Part shown: positions 17,892 through 27,618 of the stretch, piece by piece
How the letters are laid out: the number at the start of each line of letters is the position of its first letter
How positions within the stretch are numbered: the first letter of the stretch is position 1
DNA from: Prochlorococcus sp. AG-409-K04
Lineage (GTDB): Bacteria > Cyanobacteriota > Cyanobacteriia > PCC-6307 > Cyanobiaceae
DNA: 64,000 nucleotides
Reading direction: 5' to 3'
NCBI GenBank assembly: GCA_003215555.1
Contig: QCKE01000005.1
Location: forward strand, 21,054 to 85,053
The notes under the pieces: generated by a model
What the model was told of the DNA's origin: nothing
Databases searched by the model: none
What the model saw: the letters and a program-made list of their open reading frames with translations, nothing else
Position numbers and translations under genes: made by a program

Positions 17892-19118
17892 ATGTCGATT
17901 ACAGAAAATACAGCAGATCTAAGTTCTGGACTGTTAAGTCAACGTTACAGCACAAGGATTAATCGTAGGAAGACCGTCTCTGTAATGGTTGGTGAAATTG
18001 GAATAGGTAGTGAACATCCTGTATGCGTTCAATCAATGATTAATGAAGATACTTTAGATATAGAAGCCTCCACTGCTGGGATAAGAAGATTACATGAGGT
18101 TGGTTGCGAAATTGTCAGATTAACAGTTCCATCTCTTTCTCATGCAAAAGCAGTTGGTGAAATAAAGAAGCAATTAAAGAGCACTTATAAACCGGTTCCT
18201 TTAGTCGCAGACGTTCATCATAATGGAATGAAAATAGCTTTAGAGGTAGCTAAGCATGTAGATAAAGTCAGAATTAATCCAGGATTATTTGTTTTTTCCC
18301 AGCCTGATCCAAATAGAACAGAATTTTCAAAAGAAGAAGTACAAGCCATTCAAAGTAAAATAATTCAAAATTTTGAACCTATTGTTAACACGTTAAAACA
18401 ACAAAATAAGGCTCTAAGGATAGGAGTTAATCATGGCTCACTTGCAGAAAGAATGCTCTTTCAATATGGAGATACACCTCTTGGAATGGTTGAATCAGCA
18501 ATGGAATTTATAAGAATATGTGATTCATTAGATTTTCATAATATTGTTATTTCAATGAAGGCCTCCAGACCTCCAGTAATGCTAGCTGCTTATAGATTGA
18601 TGGCAGACACAATGGATAAAGCTGGTTACAAATATCCTTTGCATTTGGGAGTTACTGAGGCAGGAGATGGTGATTATGGGCGTATTAAAAGTACCGTTGG
18701 AATAGGAACATTGTTGTCTGAAGGAATTGGAGACACCATAAGAGTCTCTTTAACTGAAGCACCAGAGAAGGAAATACCGGTGGCATATGCAATTTTGCAA
18801 ACAGTTGGTTTAAGAAAAACAATGGTTGAATATATAAGTTGTCCAAGCTGTGGAAGAACTTTATTCAATCTTGAAGAAGTGGTTTCCAAGGTTCGTGATG
18901 CTACTAATCATTTAACTGGATTAGATATTGCTGTAATGGGATGCATCGTTAATGGTCCAGGTGAAATGGCAGATGCTGACTACGGATATGTAGGGAAAGG
19001 AAAAGGTACAATAGCTTTGTATAGAGGAAGAGAAGAAATTAGAAAAGTTCCAGAGGAAGAAGGTGTTAGTGCATTAATCGAATTAATAAAACTTGATGGG
19101 AAATGGATTGACCCATAA
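17892..19118 (+). CDS. ispG: 4-hydroxy-3-methylbut-2-enyl diphosphate synthase
   Basis: IspG (GcpE) carries out the sixth step of the methylerythritol phosphate route to isoprenoids, turning MEcPP into HMBPP with a 4Fe-4S cluster. The 408-residue protein has the N-terminal TIM barrel and the C-terminal cluster domain. C317 and C320 (CPSCG), C351 ([10 protein letters not shown]) and E358 are the expected ligands. In cyanobacteria ferredoxin is the usual electron donor. Spacing of 2 bp to the preceding glycosylase gene suggests an operon. Confidence 0.96.
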   Translation: MSITENTADLSSGLLSQRYSTRINRRKTVSVMVGEIGIGSEHPVCVQSMINEDTLDIEASTAGIRRLHEVGCEIVRLTVPSLSHAKAVGEIKKQLKSTYKPVPLVADVHHNGMKIALEVAKHVDKVRINPGLFVFSQPDPNRTEFSKEEVQAIQSKIIQNFEPIVNTLKQQNKALRIGVNHGSLAERMLFQYGDTPLGMVESAMEFIRICDSLDFHNIVISMKASRPPVMLAAYRLMADTMDKAGYKYPLHLGVTEAGDGDYGRIKSTVGIGTLLSEGIGDTIRVSLTEAPEKEIPVAYAILQTVGLRKTMVEYISCPSCGRTLFNLEEVVSKVRDATNHLTGLDIAVMGCIVNGPGEMADADYGYVGKGKGTIALYRGREEIRKVPEEEGVSALIELIKLDGKWIDP

Positions 19119-19203
19119 TCGACAAGATATAAATTTTTAATTTTATATGTATTTTCAAATAAATAAATTAATAGAACTCGCTCAACTTACGAATGGAGTA
19201 AGG

Positions 19204-20502
19204 ATGAAGTCTTTGTTTAAATATATCTTTATTTGTACGATATTTATTCAACCTGCTTTAAGTCTTCCAATTAATAATTCAAGATTGATTAGAAATAGTC
19301 CAAAAGAAGTTATTGATCAGGTTTGGCAAATTATATTTCGTGATTATATGGATTCTACAGGTAAATACGACGAAAATGATTGGCGGAAATTAAGAAAAAA
19401 AATTTTAGCTTATAAGTATGACGATACATCTCAATCTTATGATGCTATAAGAGGAATGTTGTCATCCCTGGATGATCCATATACGAGATTTTTAACTCCT
19501 AAAGAGTTTAATCAAATGCGAATAGATACTTCAGGAGAACTTACTGGTGTAGGCATTCAAATATCTATTGATGAAAGTTCAAAAAATATATTGGTTGTTT
19601 CTCCTGTAGAGGAGGCTCCAGCTTATAAAGCTGGTATCCTTTCAAATGATTTAATTCTTTCAGTAGATGGCACTCAAACAAAAGGTTTAAGTATTGACAA
19701 AGTAGTCAGTTTAATAAGAGGTAGAATAGGATCTGAAGTAACATTGGGAATATTAAGGAATAACAAAATAATTAATGTTACGCTTATAAGAGAAAAAATT
19801 GAGATTAAATCAGTTGTATCTAAATTAAATAAATCAAGCTCAAAATTCTTAATTGGTTACATTCGATTAAAGCAATTTAGTGCAAATGCATCTAAAGAAA
19901 TGAGATATGCAATACGATCGCTAGAAAGCAACGGTTCAGATGCATATGTTTTAGATTTACGTAACAATCCTGGTGGATTACTCGAGTCTAGTATAGATAT
20001 CTCGAGACAATTTTTAGATACGGGTATAATTGTGAGAACAAAAACTAAGAATGCAATTACAGATATAAGAAGAGCTAGAGGAAATGCATTGACATCAAAG
20101 CCATTGGCTATCTTAATAAATGAAGGATCTGCTAGTGCAAGTGAAATAGTTTCAGGTGCAATTAAAGATAATGCTCGTGGAATTCTTGTCGGGAAAAAGA
20201 CCTTTGGCAAGGGGTTGGTTCAGTCTGTTAGACCTTTAGTTGATGGTTCTGGGCTTACTGTTACGGTTGCAAAATATCTTACTCCGAATGGTACTGATAT
20301 TCATCAAAGTGGTATTAGACCAGATATAGAAATATCAGCTAATATTAAAAATAGAAAAGAATTCACTAATAGTGATTTTGGTTCAAAAAGAGATAACCAG
20401 TATTTAACAGCAGAAAAAGAACTGTTGAAAATATTGTCAATTAGAGATACTAAATCAACCTTTATTCCTTCAAGTACAAATTTTATAAATGCTTTGAATT
20501 AA
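19204..20502 (+). CDS. ctpA: C-terminal processing protease CtpA-type (S41)
   Basis: This is a 432-residue secreted serine protease with signal peptide (MKSLFKYIFICTIFIQPALS), a PDZ domain around the GVGIQISIDE and SPVEEAPAYKAGI blocks, and the S41 catalytic core. The core has serine in NEGSASASEIVSGA and lysine in KKTFGKGLVQS. Cyanobacterial CtpA cleaves the D1 precursor of photosystem II; other paralogues act on envelope proteins, so the exact target is open. The ATG at 19204 has GGAG at 19195-19198. An upstream in-frame ATG at 19147 would bury the signal peptide and is rejected. Confidence 0.9.
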   Translation: MKSLFKYIFICTIFIQPALSLPINNSRLIRNSPKEVIDQVWQIIFRDYMDSTGKYDENDWRKLRKKILAYKYDDTSQSYDAIRGMLSSLDDPYTRFLTPKEFNQMRIDTSGELTGVGIQISIDESSKNILVVSPVEEAPAYKAGILSNDLILSVDGTQTKGLSIDKVVSLIRGRIGSEVTLGILRNNKIINVTLIREKIEIKSVVSKLNKSSSKFLIGYIRLKQFSANASKEMRYAIRSLESNGSDAYVLDLRNNPGGLLESSIDISRQFLDTGIIVRTKTKNAITDIRRARGNALTSKPLAILINEGSASASEIVSGAIKDNARGILVGKKTFGKGLVQSVRPLVDGSGLTVTVAKYLTPNGTDIHQSGIRPDIEISANIKNRKEFTNSDFGSKRDNQYLTAEKELLKILSIRDTKSTFIPSSTNFINALN

Positions 20503-20507
20503 TCAAC

Positions 20508-21050
20508 TTAAAGCTTTAAGTAGTAATGATTTATTTCTAGCTTATCTAAATTTTTATTATCATTACTTTTCTTTAGTTTTAAAATCCACTTCTTATCATT
20601 TGAATTTACATTGCATTCCATATTAATTAATTCTTCTATCATCATAATATTATCAATATGTATATTTAAAAGTTTCTTTTTAGATTTGTTCTTTGCTTTT
20701 TTAATGGCTTCTCTTTTCGAACAAGCAACTACATTAATTAATTCATGTTGTTCTTGTAATTCCTCCTTAATATTCCCTCCCAAATTGATAAGCCAAAGCT
20801 GCTCCTTCTTTATTCTATATTCTATATATTCCTGTATTGATATTTCCAAGGGTTCTATTTTATAGCCATCTACTTCTATTATCTTTGTATAACTATCAAT
20901 ATGTAAATTTGATATATTTTTATCAAATACCGATTTGATATTTTCAATTATATTCTCAATTTTATTTCCTATAATGAAAATTAAATTATGTATTTCAATA
21001 TTATTACCTCTAAGGTCTCCTCCTAAATATATAAGAAATAAATTTTTCAT
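20508..21050 (-). CDS. DUF1543 family protein, two repeats
   Basis: This is a roughly 180-residue lysine-rich soluble protein of the DUF1543 family. The family signature occurs at the N-terminus (LFLIYLGGDLRGNNIEIHN) and again in weaker form in the second half (LWLINLGGNIKEELQEQHE). Each is followed by a VVAxSxxEAIKKAK-like helix and a HIDxxxxIE strand, so it is an internal duplication. Function is unknown. The start at MKNLFLIY is chosen because the eight upstream residues are not conserved in type. It is convergent with ctpA. The 16-bp palindrome ACTTAAAGCTTTAAGT at 20506-20521 spans the gap and this stop codon. Confidence 0.65.
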   Translation of the reverse strand: MKNLFLIYLGGDLRGNNIEIHNLIFIIGNKIENIIENIKSVFDKNISNLHIDSYTKIIEVDGYKIEPLEISIQEYIEYRIKKEQLWLINLGGNIKEELQEQHELINVVACSKREAIKKAKNKSKKKLLNIHIDNIMMIEELINMECNVNSNDKKWILKLKKSNDNKNLDKLEINHYYLKL

Positions 21051-21088
21051 ACTATTCTTTAATCTCTGAGACAATTGATAATTACTAA

Positions 21089-22033
21089 TTAACTTGATAA
21101 TTCCAACATCTTCTTGATAGGGATAAGAGCTCTTTCTCGTGTTTCTTTGTCTAGATGTATTTGTGGTTGTAGTGTTGTTAGAGATTCAATTACTTTATCT
21201 ATTGTGTTTAAACGCATGTATGGGCAGGAATTGCAGCTACATCCATCAATACCTGGGACATCTAAAAAGGTTTTGTTTGGCTCCTTAATTCTCATTTGGT
21301 AAATAATTCCTGGCTCTGTTAAGACTATGAATTTTTTCACATCAGAAGTTTGCACGTAATATAGAAGCTTGCTCGTTGAGCCAATAAAATCTGAATACCC
21401 TAAAAGGATTTCATTACATTCAGGATGAGCAATAATCTCAGCGTCTGGATGGGTTGTTTTGAGTTTTAGGAGTGCTTCTTCACTAAATGTTTCATGGACA
21501 ATACAAGAACCATCCCATAATTTCATTTTTCTCCCTGTTTGGTTTTCAACCCATCTACCTAAGTTCTTATCAGGTGCAAATATGATTGGTATATCCTGTG
21601 GAATCTTTTTCACTAGATCCACTGCATTGCTGCTAGTACATATCAAATCGCTGTTTGCTTTTACTCCTGCAGAACAATTTATGTAGCTTATTACGTAGTG
21701 ATCAGGATGTTGATCAATGAATTTTTTAAATTCATTTTCTGGACATTCATCAGCTAAGGAACAACCAGCGTTTAAATCAGGAATTAAAACTTTTTTATTT
21801 GGATTAAGTATTTTGGCAGTTTCTGCCATGAAATGAACCCCACAGAAAAGTATTACTTCTGCGTCTGTTTCTTCTGCCTTACGGGAGAGTTCTAAAGAAT
21901 CACCTATGAAATGAGCTATATCTTGTATTTCTTCATCTTGGTAGTAGTGAGCAAGTATTAATGCTTTTTCTTCTTCGCACAAAACTTTGACCTGCTCTAT
22001 TTTTTCTTTTTTAGTTGAAAGAGTCGTTAACAC
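21089..22033 (-). CDS. nadA: Quinolinate synthase A
   Basis: NadA condenses iminoaspartate with dihydroxyacetone phosphate to make quinolinate for NAD synthesis, using a 4Fe-4S cluster. The 314-residue protein has the three ligand cysteines in their family motifs: C64 in [15 protein letters not shown]177 in WDGSCIVHE and C270 in CNSCPYM. Length fits the short bacterial form. It is divergent from the metallophosphoesterase gene across about 80 bp. Confidence 0.95.
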   Translation of the reverse strand: MLTTLSTKKEKIEQVKVLCEEEKALILAHYYQDEEIQDIAHFIGDSLELSRKAEETDAEVILFCGVHFMAETAKILNPNKKVLIPDLNAGCSLADECPENEFKKFIDQHPDHYVISYINCSAGVKANSDLICTSSNAVDLVKKIPQDIPIIFAPDKNLGRWVENQTGRKMKLWDGSCIVHETFSEEALLKLKTTHPDAEIIAHPECNEILLGYSDFIGSTSKLLYYVQTSDVKKFIVLTEPGIIYQMRIKEPNKTFLDVPGIDGCSCNSCPYMRLNTIDKVIESLTTLQPQIHLDKETRERALIPIKKMLELSS

Positions 22034-22112
22034 AGTTTGATTGTAGGATTGAACGCTATTCAGTTTGTTTGACGCAATTTAAGGCAGTATAGAGGTTGGC
22101 ATAGTATTTTAT

Positions 22113-22973
22113 CTGTCTAAATCTCGTATTGCTATTGCTGGAGACCTTCATGGATCATGGTTTGAGGAGGATCATGATTTGTTGGCGCAATTAAATCCTG
22201 ATGCTGTTTTGTTTGTTGGTGACCTCTCTAATGCAGATATAAAACTTGTTAAGTCAATTGCATCTATTGATATACCGACTGCTGTAATTCTTGGAAATCA
22301 TGATCGAGGTCAAGATTTGTCAGGGCTTCAATTAAAAACCCAGTTATCCATATTAGGCAATAAAGATGTCTCTTGGGGCAAATCTATATCCTGGATCAAG
22401 CCTTTAGTTTCTGTTGTAGGAGGAAGAACTTGTAGTGCTGGAGGGGGATATTATCTTTCTAAGCAAGTTTCTTCTGTATATGGTCAATTAACTATTAATG
22501 ATTCAGTTCAGAGAATTGTAAAAGCAGTTAATAAGATTCCTCTTCATTTACCGCTTATTATTCTTGCTCATTCAGGACCTACTGGGTTAGGTTCTGATTT
22601 TTCCAGCATTTGTGGTAGGGATTGGAAAGTTCCAGCAATTGATTGGGGAGATAAGGATCTTGAAATAGCTATTGATGAAATCAGAAAAAATAGAGAAGTA
22701 GATTTAGTAGTATTCGGGCACATGCATCACAATTTAAAGAGAGGAAGTGGTAAAAGACAAACCTGTATTGTTGATAAGAAGTATAAAACTATATATTTAA
22801 ATGCTGCTTGTGTTCCACGAAAGATTTTGGATATTTCAGGAAATACATTGACTCATTTTTCATGGGTAGAATTTTTAAATGGAAAAATTGTACATGTTTC
22901 CCATAGATGGTATCGTTCAGATTTGTCTATAGCTAATGAAGAAATATTATATGATGTCAATATATCTGAGTAA
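22113..22973 (+). CDS. Metallophosphoesterase (TIGR04168-like), start codon non-canonical
   Basis: This is a calcineurin-like phosphoesterase of about 286 residues. The metal-binding blocks are GDLHG (nt 22140-22154), VGDLSNAD, GNHDR, AHSGP and FGHMHHN. The first ATG/GTG/TTG in frame (22179) lies after GDLHG, so using it would remove an essential metal ligand. The frame is open upstream to a TAA at 22080-22082 with no canonical start. CTG at 22113 (giving MSKSRIAIAGDLHG) is my best guess; ATA at 22101 and ATT at 22128 are alternatives. Substrate unknown. Similar proteins occur in cyanobacteria and plants. Confidence 0.8.
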   Translation: MSKSRIAIAGDLHGSWFEEDHDLLAQLNPDAVLFVGDLSNADIKLVKSIASIDIPTAVILGNHDRGQDLSGLQLKTQLSILGNKDVSWGKSISWIKPLVSVVGGRTCSAGGGYYLSKQVSSVYGQLTINDSVQRIVKAVNKIPLHLPLIILAHSGPTGLGSDFSSICGRDWKVPAIDWGDKDLEIAIDEIRKNREVDLVVFGHMHHNLKRGSGKRQTCIVDKKYKTIYLNAACVPRKILDISGNTLTHFSWVEFLNGKIVHVSHRWYRSDLSIANEEILYDVNISE

Positions 22974-23012
22974 TAGTATTGATTGTAGAATTGCAGATAA
23001 GGCAGTTTTAAT

Positions 23013-23807
23013 CTAATCAGTTGATTCTTTGTTAATTGACCTACTCGTTAATAAATAGGCAATAATTGAACATGCAAGAAAGGATACTATATTTCTAGAT
23101 AATGGAAGGATCTCACTTGTTCTTGTTATAACAGGAGCGATGCCAAAAACACCAAATAGCATAATCCATAATGGTGAGAATAATAGTAGCCATTTCCAAT
23201 CTATTATTTTTAGTGAATTCCTAGGAACAGCTGCTACCCCAGCAACTATGCCACCTAATAAAGAAGTTATAAAAGTCCATATCCATTGTTCTTTAGGCAA
23301 TCCAGGTACAACATTACAACCTCCTTTATCTAAACAATTTTTTATAGTATTAATAGAGTCAATAATTGCCCCATTTTCACCATGTTCTTTAACATAAAAT
23401 TGATTACCAAATCTTGTCTGTAACTCTACCCAGAATATTCTTGGCAATAGAGCAAAATATGCTTCCCCAACATTGAAATTGAGAAGATTTCCTCCTCTCG
23501 GGTCTGCTACTACTATTAAACTTGTTTCATCTATATCCCAGAATTTTCTAACTGCAATGCCTGGAGATTCTTCGTATTGAGTAATAACTTTGATTTTCCA
23601 GCCTGTTTCTTTCTCGTATTTCTCTAGTTTATTTTCTAGGCTCTCTCTTTCGTTATTATTAAGTGATTTAGCAAGATCTATAATTGGAGTTTGATGATCT
23701 GGTAGCAAATCTATATTGTCTACAGCTTTAACTGGTAGGCAAATTGCTAGGGATATCAGGAGAATCAGGAGAAGGTTTCTCAAAAAAGCAATTTGATTTA
23801 CAAACAT
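23013..23807 (-). CDS. psb32: TPM-domain protein, Psb32/TLP18.3 type
   Basis: This is a 264-residue protein. A signal or anchor segment lies at about residues 5-25. The TPM domain follows, starting at DHQTPIIDLAKSLNNNE and including WKIKVITQYEESPG and SLIVVADPRGGNLL. Two membrane segments lie near the C-terminus. This arrangement matches Psb32, which helps protect and repair photosystem II at the thylakoid membrane. The start at MFVNQIAFL is preferred; the frame is open 13 codons upstream, but those codons overlap the divergent methyltransferase gene. Confidence 0.8.
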   Translation of the reverse strand: MFVNQIAFLRNLLLILLISLAICLPVKAVDNIDLLPDHQTPIIDLAKSLNNNERESLENKLEKYEKETGWKIKVITQYEESPGIAVRKFWDIDETSLIVVADPRGGNLLNFNVGEAYFALLPRIFWVELQTRFGNQFYVKEHGENGAIIDSINTIKNCLDKGGCNVVPGLPKEQWIWTFITSLLGGIVAGVAAVPRNSLKIIDWKWLLLFSPLWIMLFGVFGIAPVITRTSEILPLSRNIVSFLACSIIAYLLTSRSINKESTD

Positions 23808-23838
23808 CTTATGTACCTTATTCACTTTATTCTCGCTG

Positions 23839-25038
23839 ATGAACACCTCAACTGTGAAATGTCCTGAGTGGCTAGCTGATCTTATCGAAGATTCTGGTGG
23901 TTCCGTAAGTTTTTCAAAATTTATGAAATGGGCACTTAATGACCCTATTAATGGTGCTTATGCTTCAGGGAAACTGCATATTGGAGTTGAAGGTGATTTT
24001 GTTACATCACCTTCTTTAGGACCTGAGTTTTGTGACTTGTTGTGTGTGCAAATTGCAGATTGGATAAAGGATTTATCTAAAAATATCTCCTCCAATTCAG
24101 TTATCTCTATTGTAGATATAGGGCCTGGAGAAGGAGATCTTGCATTTTATTTGATTTCTTCATTAAAAAATAGATTCCCTCATCTTTTATCAAATATTGA
24201 ATTTATTTTAGTAGAAATAAATGAAGGAATGAAGAAGAGACAAAAGTCTAGATTATCCTGCTTTAGTAATATAAGTATTAGATGGACTACATTTGAAAAT
24301 CTTTCAAATGATCCCGTAAATGGAATTTTAATTGCTAATGAAATACTTGATGCACTTCCAGTCGATAGAATAATATTTTCAGATAAAAAATTATTCTTAC
24401 AAGGTGTCAAATTAGTTAAAAATGGACTTAATAATTATATTAAGTTTACAAAATTACCTTTAAGTAATTCTATTCTACAAGAAATAAATTCTTTTGAGGA
24501 ACAATTTAAATTTAAAATCCCACCAAAAGATACAACTGATAATTGGACTACAGAATGGCATACAGGACTTGAAGATTGGTTTTATAAGGCTTCTCTATGT
24601 ATAAATAATGGATCACTTTTAGTAATAGATTATGCTATGGAAGCATCAAGATATTATAACCCTAATCGAGTTGATGGTACATTAGCTTCTTATAGAGATC
24701 AGAAAGCTTTTGTTGATGTACTAGATAACGTTGGAAAATGTGATATTACATCTCATTTATGTCTAGAATCATTATATTTATCAGCTAGTAAAAGTTCTTG
24801 GAGTTTTGTTGGTGAATGTAGACAAGGCTTAGCACTTTTGTCGTTGGGACTATCAGAACAAATTAGCAATTTGAGGAAAGTAAGAAGTGATCAAATATCT
24901 TCAGCACTTAGAACTAGAGAAAATCTGTTAAGATTAGTTGATCCACTAGGTTTAGGTGAGTTTAGATGGATTTTATTTTATAAAGGTGATTGTAAAACTA
25001 ATCCTATATTTTTGTCAGAGAATAATCACTCTTCTTGA
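23839..25038 (+). CDS. MidA/NDUFAF7-type SAM-dependent methyltransferase (DUF185)
   Basis: This is a 399-residue class I methyltransferase. SAM-binding motif I is VDIGPGEGDLAFYL, and ANEILDALPVDR is the family block after it. DYAMEASRYYNPNRVDGTLASYRDQ is the conserved C-terminal block of Methyltransf_28. The mitochondrial relative dimethylates an arginine in a complex I subunit; whether the cyanobacterial protein acts on NDH-1 is not known. It is convergent with aroB, with a 13-bp overlap. Confidence 0.82.
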   Translation: MNTSTVKCPEWLADLIEDSGGSVSFSKFMKWALNDPINGAYASGKLHIGVEGDFVTSPSLGPEFCDLLCVQIADWIKDLSKNISSNSVISIVDIGPGEGDLAFYLISSLKNRFPHLLSNIEFILVEINEGMKKRQKSRLSCFSNISIRWTTFENLSNDPVNGILIANEILDALPVDRIIFSDKKLFLQGVKLVKNGLNNYIKFTKLPLSNSILQEINSFEEQFKFKIPPKDTTDNWTTEWHTGLEDWFYKASLCINNGSLLVIDYAMEASRYYNPNRVDGTLASYRDQKAFVDVLDNVGKCDITSHLCLESLYLSASKSSWSFVGECRQGLALLSLGLSEQISNLRKVRSDQISSALRTRENLLRLVDPLGLGEFRWILFYKGDCKTNPIFLSENNHSS

Positions 25039-26141
25039 TTTAATTCCTCTAGAAGATTAATTATATCTTTTTCATCTATAGTGTTAAAGATTTCTACCTT
25101 TCCAATTTCTCTAGGCAAAATAAATCTTAATTTTCCATGCTTTACTTTTTTATCTCCTTTGAGTGATTCGAGTACCATATTTATATCCAAGCTTGGCCAT
25201 TTTATCGGTAAACCTGTTTTCTTAAGTAAACTATCTTGCTTTTCTGAATCTTCTTTATCCCATATTTTTTTTTGAGCTGAAAGTTTTCCAGCTGCTACCA
25301 TACCTATAGAGACAGCTTCGCCATGTAAATAATGCCCATAACCACATAATGTTTCTACAACGTGTCCAAATGTATGGCCATAATTGAGAATTGCTCTTAT
25401 TCCATTCTCTCTTTCATCTTTTTCTACTATATTAGCTTTGGTTTTAATTGACTGGATAATTATACTGAGTAATAGTTCTTTTTTTATTGCTTTCAAATTG
25501 CTTAGGTCTGGTGTATTTTCGAGAAGATAAAATAAATCTTTATCTTCTATTAAGCTATACTTTATTATTTCTGCCATACCAGCACGAAATTCTCTTTTTG
25601 GAAGTGTATTTAATGTATCAATATCAATAAAAACTAATTTAGGTTGATGAAATGCACCAATTAAATTTTTGCCTTTTGGATGATTGACGCCTGTTTTCCC
25701 GCCAACGGAAGCATCTACCATTGCTAATAAAGTTGTTGGTACTTGAATAAAATTGATACCTCTTAGCCATGTTGCAGCTGCAAAACCTGCCATATCCCCA
25801 ATCACTCCACCTCCTAAGGCAATAATTAGTGATGATCTCTCCAGATTGTGCTTATATGCTGCATCGTGAATAATTTGTATGGTTTCAATATTCTTTTGAT
25901 CTTCACCAGCTTCTAGAATTAATAAATTCGGAATAAAGCCAGCTCGTTCAATACTTTCAATAAATTTTTTGCTATATGGCTTTGCAACATCAGGATTTGT
26001 AATTACTAATATTTTTGTACTTCGCTCTATTTTTAGTTTTTGGATTGCTTCACCAATGCTATAAAGATTGCTTGATCCAACTATAACGTTATACGGATCG
26101 TTTACCAAGTTGACTTTGATTGTGGAGATTTCTTGGTTCAC
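25026..26141 (-). CDS. aroB: 3-dehydroquinate synthase
   Basis: AroB makes 3-dehydroquinate from DAHP, the second step of the shikimate pathway, using NAD and a divalent metal. The 371-residue product shows the NAD-binding region GGGVIGDMAGFAAATWLRG, PTTLLAMVDASVGGKTGVN, and the metal-binding HTFGHVVE and HGEAVSIGM histidines. Length is standard. It is divergent from purK across about 80 bp. Confidence 0.96.
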   Translation of the reverse strand: MNQEISTIKVNLVNDPYNVIVGSSNLYSIGEAIQKLKIERSTKILVITNPDVAKPYSKKFIESIERAGFIPNLLILEAGEDQKNIETIQIIHDAAYKHNLERSSLIIALGGGVIGDMAGFAAATWLRGINFIQVPTTLLAMVDASVGGKTGVNHPKGKNLIGAFHQPKLVFIDIDTLNTLPKREFRAGMAEIIKYSLIEDKDLFYLLENTPDLSNLKAIKKELLLSIIIQSIKTKANIVEKDERENGIRAILNYGHTFGHVVETLCGYGHYLHGEAVSIGMVAAGKLSAQKKIWDKEDSEKQDSLLKKTGLPIKWPSLDINMVLESLKGDKKVKHGKLRFILPREIGKVEIFNTIDEKDIINLLEELNQEE

Positions 26142-26220
26142 AAGTTAAATAATGATATTAAGAAATTCCCAATATTTATTGGGATTCTATATTTAAGCTC
26201 ACCATAGTGGAGATTTTTCA

Positions 26221-27393
26221 TTGGAACATAACGATCATAAGGATTTTTCAGTTGGAGTAGTTGGAGGAGGCCAGTTGGCTAAAATGTTGGCTATAGAAGG
26301 AGAGAAGCTTGGCGTTAATGTGTTTGTACAAACAGGGTCAGATACTGATCCAGCTGTTTTAAATGCTTTTGGAGCTGTTCTTTCAGATACAAATGATATT
26401 GACGGAACTAGAAAGTTAGCGAGTCAATCTAATTGTGTAACATTTGAAAATGAATGGTTGGATATTGAGGCGTTGTCTCTTTTAGAAGATACTGGAATTT
26501 CTTTTGTTCCTAGTTTATCTTCAATAATGCCATTGGTTAATAAGTTATCTCAACGCATACTTCTTAATAAATTAAACATACCAGTACCTAAATGGACTTC
26601 ATTATCTTCCTTTAAATCTAAGGAATTGATTTTACCTTCTAAATGGAAATTCCCAATAATGGCTAAGTCTTCTATGGGAGGTTATGATGGAAAAGGAACG
26701 AGAGTCTTAAATGATTACAATGATTTATCAACTTTATTGAAAACAGTTAATAATTCAGATTGGTATATAGAGGAGTGGGTTGATTATAAGCAAGAGCTAT
26801 CTATAGTTGTATCAAGAGATAAGAAAGGTCAGGTAAGATTATTCCCTCTTTCTGAAACATTTCAGAGTCATCAAATATGTGATTGGGTTTTAACTCCAGC
26901 AGATGTTAGTCAGCAGGTCACTTCTTTTGCAAATAATATTGCTATGTCATTAGTTAGAGAATTGAATTATGTAGGTGTACTTGCCGTAGAGTTTTTTTAT
27001 GGTGATAGTGGTTTATTAGTTAATGAAATTGCTCCTAGAACTCATAATTCTGCACATTTAACAATAGAAGCATGTAAATCTAATCAGTTTGAGCATCAGA
27101 TTGCAATCGCTGCTGAGTTGGAAATAGAAAATCCTGATCTCCTTGCGCCTGGAGCAATGATGGTTAACTTATTAGGAATAAAAGAAGAAGAATATTCAAT
27201 TAGTTCTCGATTAAAAGATCTGAATGAAATTGATGGGCTAAATATACATTGGTATAACAAAGATAAAAATGTAATAGGACGTAAATTAGGCCATGTTACA
27301 AAATTATTGAATATATCTAATAAACAAGATTGTAGAAAAATGGCGTTTGATATAAAAAATCAAATAAGAACGATATGGCCATTTCAAGCTTAG
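26221..27393 (+). CDS. purK: 5-(carboxyamino)imidazole ribonucleotide synthase
   Basis: PurK carboxylates AIR with ATP and bicarbonate in purine synthesis. The 390-residue ATP-grasp protein begins VGVVGGGQLAKMLA, has the ATP loop MGGYDGKGTRVL and the metal/ATP block NEIAPRTHNSAH. The start is TTG at 26221, preceded by GTGGAG at 26207-26212; no ATG or GTG lies in frame close upstream. The 6S RNA gene follows directly, the usual cyanobacterial arrangement. Confidence 0.95.
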   Translation: MEHNDHKDFSVGVVGGGQLAKMLAIEGEKLGVNVFVQTGSDTDPAVLNAFGAVLSDTNDIDGTRKLASQSNCVTFENEWLDIEALSLLEDTGISFVPSLSSIMPLVNKLSQRILLNKLNIPVPKWTSLSSFKSKELILPSKWKFPIMAKSSMGGYDGKGTRVLNDYNDLSTLLKTVNNSDWYIEEWVDYKQELSIVVSRDKKGQVRLFPLSETFQSHQICDWVLTPADVSQQVTSFANNIAMSLVRELNYVGVLAVEFFYGDSGLLVNEIAPRTHNSAHLTIEACKSNQFEHQIAIAAELEIENPDLLAPGAMMVNLLGIKEEEYSISSRLKDLNEIDGLNIHWYNKDKNVIGRKLGHVTKLLNISNKQDCRKMAFDIKNQIRTIWPFQA

Positions 27394-27413
27394 ATTTTGA
27401 TATCTTATAAAAG

Positions 27414-27596
27414 GACTGTTTTGTTGGTGTTGATCTTTTAAGTGCTCTGATCTGACTCTTTTTCGATCTGAGGAGACTGCTGTGTTGGAGAAGTAAACCA
27501 GTCTAGTAACTGGAAATGGAACCGCACTTTGACTCCTCTTCTGGTTTTTCCAGGTCGAACGCTTAGGTCACACGGCAAGATGGTTCCCTAATCCTT
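27414..27596 (+). ncRNA. ssrS: 6S RNA (ends approximate)
   Basis: This is a roughly 180-nt gene-free stretch right behind purK on the same strand, where cyanobacteria carry 6S RNA, the regulator that binds RNA polymerase holoenzyme. Hairpins are visible: CCAG-TCTAGTAA-CTGG near 27499, CTGG-TTTTT-CCAG near 27540, and GCTGTGT (27480s) opposite ACACGGC (27570s), giving a long rod with internal bulges. A TATAAA box at 27406-27411 sits about 7 nt before the assumed start, so it may have its own promoter besides read-through from purK. The call rests on position and fold; the ends are estimated. Confidence 0.72.
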
Positions 27597-27618
27597 ATAG
27601 AAATACGCTTAGATGTAT

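Noticed and set aside
22179..22973. Short metallophosphoesterase starting at TTG 22179
   Set aside because: It would delete the GDLHG metal-binding motif encoded just upstream in the same frame.
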